From contig JAFEUB010001125.1 of assembly GCA_024529925.1 (NCBI GenBank), positions 124,001 through 188,000 of the forward strand: DNA of 64,000 nucleotides, in the 5' to 3' direction. Made by a program: the position numbers and the translations under genes. Each line of letters starts with the position of its first letter. Positions within the stretch are counted from its first letter, which is position 1. The notes below the pieces were generated by a model, which was not told where the DNA came from, searched no databases, and saw nothing but the letters and a program-made list of their open reading frames with translations. Shown here in pieces: positions 61,250-64,000 of this stretch. The DNA comes from Ophthalmolycus amberensis (Eukaryota > Chordata > Actinopteri > Perciformes > Zoarcidae).

Positions 61250-64000
61250 GGGCCTAATTTATGCCTTTATCTCCAACTGGATGGATTATTGAAGTTGTCT
61301 CCTGTCAGACCTTCCCAAAAATGTCAAAAAATGGATGGCAAATTCAGAGCCAGGAGAACTGAGCACATTATTCTTATTTTCAAATCTAATTTGTTTGTTT
61401 AAATAAACACAGAAGGCGTTGCTGCCTTAAGCAGTCAACTACTGCCGAGAGTGAGACAATAGCGAAACAACATTATCAACACTTCACACTGCAGACATGG
61501 AGCTAACCTCTAAATAAAATACTTTTTTATGATTTGGGGACTTTGGTCCATTTGATTGATTCACTGTCTCCACTGCACTTATATTTCAATCTATTTTCCT
61601 TCTCATTGTCTCCAAAATAATGTCATGTGTTTTCATTTTGTATGTAAAGTACATGTATTTGATAATGGTGCGCATTTTAACATTAACTCATGTCATACAG
61701 AGAAAACCACTGGTGTAATTTATAAGATTCATAATGGTTTTTTACTTCACATTGGTTTTTCAGTTGCACTATGCATGCAGGACACCTAATTACTGTTACT
61801 CGATACACGTGTGCTTTTCCTCCTATGACAAGTCGAAATGTTGGCCGTGATAAAGGCCTTTTGAGTTTGACCTGAAACTGGAGATTACACACAGACACTG
61901 TGGTGGAATACTAAATGTTAAATAAGTGTGAATGGATATTTAAACATAATGTTAGCATTTTATTTATTTAGCCTACTTTTGACAGCTAAACAAGTTGAAA
62001 GAGAGTTTTTGAGTTTTCACTTGTACATTAATATACATCAAATGTGCATTATATGGTGTAGTAGTAGTATATTATAAACAAGTGAAAACTCCATTAGACT
62101 GAAATACTGAAGCAAGCTTTGAAAATGTGCTATATGTAAATGTGGTACGCATTACCTGCTAACCCCTGTCTGGTTGACACAGTGCAGCTAACGGTCAAGC
62201 TGAAGCTGATGGATGTTAAACTAACCCTGAAAGAGTACAACTTAGACTGACAACATGAGCTTGACACGTCTGTGATGTGACCACGGTGCACGCATCGTTT
62301 TTGGTTTTATTCACCGAGGTTTTGAATCTCTGACACTAATACTTATGCTAATATCTACATTTGAAGTATAGTTGAATTGCAGTTGAATTGGATTCAAAAA
62401 ACTCCAGCTTGTCTTTTGAGAAACAATTTCCTGGCCACTCAATAATCAACAGAGATCGCTGTGCTTCTTGTGAATTATGCAAAAGAAATCCATTGACAGC
62501 AATAACTTGTAAACTGTCAACTACTGCTGTTGTGTTTTAAAAAACCTTCAAAAAAATCCTAAACCGTCTGGTAGATGAGGGTCAGTGGAAACATTTGTTT
62601 GTCATTAGTTGTGTGAACTGAACTTTTAAGCTACATATTTAGCTTATTCTTTTGTACCTTGTTAGTATAATAATGCAAGATGGATTGTTCCAACTCATTC
62701 AGCCAGGGGGAAGCTTTCATGAATTGTCACGAACAACAAACACACACATTAATGAACTGTAATGTAATCTGAGTAATTTAAGCATTTCTGACAGTGAATG
62801 AGAATAACTGGTTGTACGGTTTCACTGACTGGAATGCTTTCCTGTGACACTTTCCAACCCTGAGAATAAACCATGTAAACAAACTCGTCTCGCACTATCA
62901 AAATAGCCCGACGATGTGTAATGCAGAGAAAAGGGAACTCAACCGGCTGAAAAACCCAGCATGGCCAGCGGAGTCAGGTTACCTGTCATGAAGCTACTGC
63001 ATGTCTATTAACACTGACATGCCACTGCTGAAGCAGCCAACATGGGCCGCGGCTTTAGCAAAATTTACAACCCAAAAGTGAGAAAACAACTCATGGAGTA
63101 AATCAAGAACTTTACTCAATGACAATGTGAGTGTTGCACTGCTGTACAATGAGAGCACATGGTTCAGCATCAGCAACCTCTAAATACCAAACTCCAGGGG
63201 AGGAGAGGAAGGGGCGTGTTAAAATACCTTACAGTTTGTGTCATTTCCCTTCAGTCTCTCTGACTGGACCAGCAAATAAATGGAGCAAAAGTGGTATTAC
63301 TGGAGAAATATTGCCATCTATGTCCCCCCTAACATTGTAATGTGGGGTTGTTCTCTGCTACTACTACCACTACTAGTACTGCTGCTGCTACTATGCTATT
63401 CCCTTAAAAATCGAATGTAATTAAGGACATGGGATCCTTTATTTGCAATTTGAGCTGCACAGATTATTATGGAATTTTGATGCGAATTTAGCAGATTTGT
63501 TGGCTAAACATTTATTCTGTGAACTTTACTCCAGCATAGTATGACAAAAAAAAGTTTTAAGATTAGTCATGCTGTTTACGCCAAATTCCTCCCCTACCTA
63601 TGTAAGTTACATAACTTAAAAATAGCAATAGTTTTTGCCTCTTTTTAAGTGGCAGGAGTGAAAATTAGTCATCCAGGATGATGACGACAGTTACTGAAAA
63701 ATTTGATACAAAATAGGATGAAGGCTCTAAAGGATGATTATTACAATCATGTGTTTCCCAAATGATAAACACAGATTTTTTGGGCATTATTTTATCTCAG
63801 TGGGGAAAAAAAACTACCCGCGAGAGCATGTCCTCAGACCCCCCCTTGTTTTTGGCTGAGCTCCCAATGTTTACAACGTCAAGCTCCGCCCCTGCCAAAC
63901 TCTATAATCTCACTGCCAATTTAGGGCATGGATCATTTATTTCTAGCAGTGGAAAGTGACTAATTACGAGTATCAACTCATGACTGTAACTCAGTCGCTT
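61250..64000. other. Terminal stretch without recognisable genes
   Basis: No exon with a family signal was found on either strand. Sequence is mixed AT-rich. A small GC-richer patch with CCGCCCC (about 63885) near the right edge could be regulatory. An intron of a gene starting near 60.7 kb is possible but unsupported. Confidence 0.4.

Overview
This is nuclear DNA of a ray-finned (teleost, probably percomorph) fish. The evidence is split genes with GT-AG introns, proteins that read as vertebrate orthologues with small fish-type substitutions, CA and TA microsatellites, and many hAT-type miniature transposons and other dispersed repeats of a kind common in percomorph genomes. There is no prokaryotic content, no CRISPR array and no virus. 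Gene models were assembled by hand from splice sites. All five reconstruct complete reading frames.

Layout. 1-2.2 kb is gene-free with small palindromes. A tRNA-Ser gene lies at 2206-2287. A short, divergent perilipin-family gene occupies 3.08-5.98 kb (+). A hAT-like element (6.4-7.4 kb) separates it from rps6 (7.44-10.87 kb, - strand, 249 aa). The rps6 gene has a 5'TOP start and a paralogous pair of H/ACA snoRNA-like sequences in introns 2 and 3. Next is acer2, an alkaline ceramidase (12.05-21.38 kb, +, 277 aa). It has a long 3' UTR and introns rich in old repeats, including a THAP-type transposase remnant split by a purine-rich tract. A transposon cluster at 24.5-26.3 kb precedes tspan5 (26.7-33.15 kb, +, 268 aa). 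Then comes mttp, the microsomal triglyceride transfer protein large subunit (39.25-53.45 kb, +, 884 aa, 18 coding exons). From 54.2 kb to the end there is no recognisable gene, only a degraded LINE (58.7-59.7 kb), simple repeats and one TATA-type promoter-like sequence near 60.7 kb.

Biology. Three of the five genes act on neutral lipid or sphingolipid: the perilipin coats lipid droplets, ACER2 hydrolyses ceramide in the Golgi, and MTTP loads lipid onto apoB in the ER. I see no sign that they are co-regulated. Recalled human map positions put PLIN2-RPS6-ACER2 on 9p22 and TSPAN5-MTTP on 4q23. The window therefore joins two blocks that are separate in human, and the join falls in the transposon cluster.

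Best leads: the rps6 snoRNA-like pair; a 1.35-kb element with 56-bp inverted repeats that I could not classify, carrying an L1 fragment just upstream of tspan5; two copies of one hAT MITE, one of which has grown a 237-bp pure TA tract inside mttp; a tRNA-Ser whose body looks like the CGA type but whose anticodon reads UGA; and the unusual Cys/His-rich end of the perilipin.
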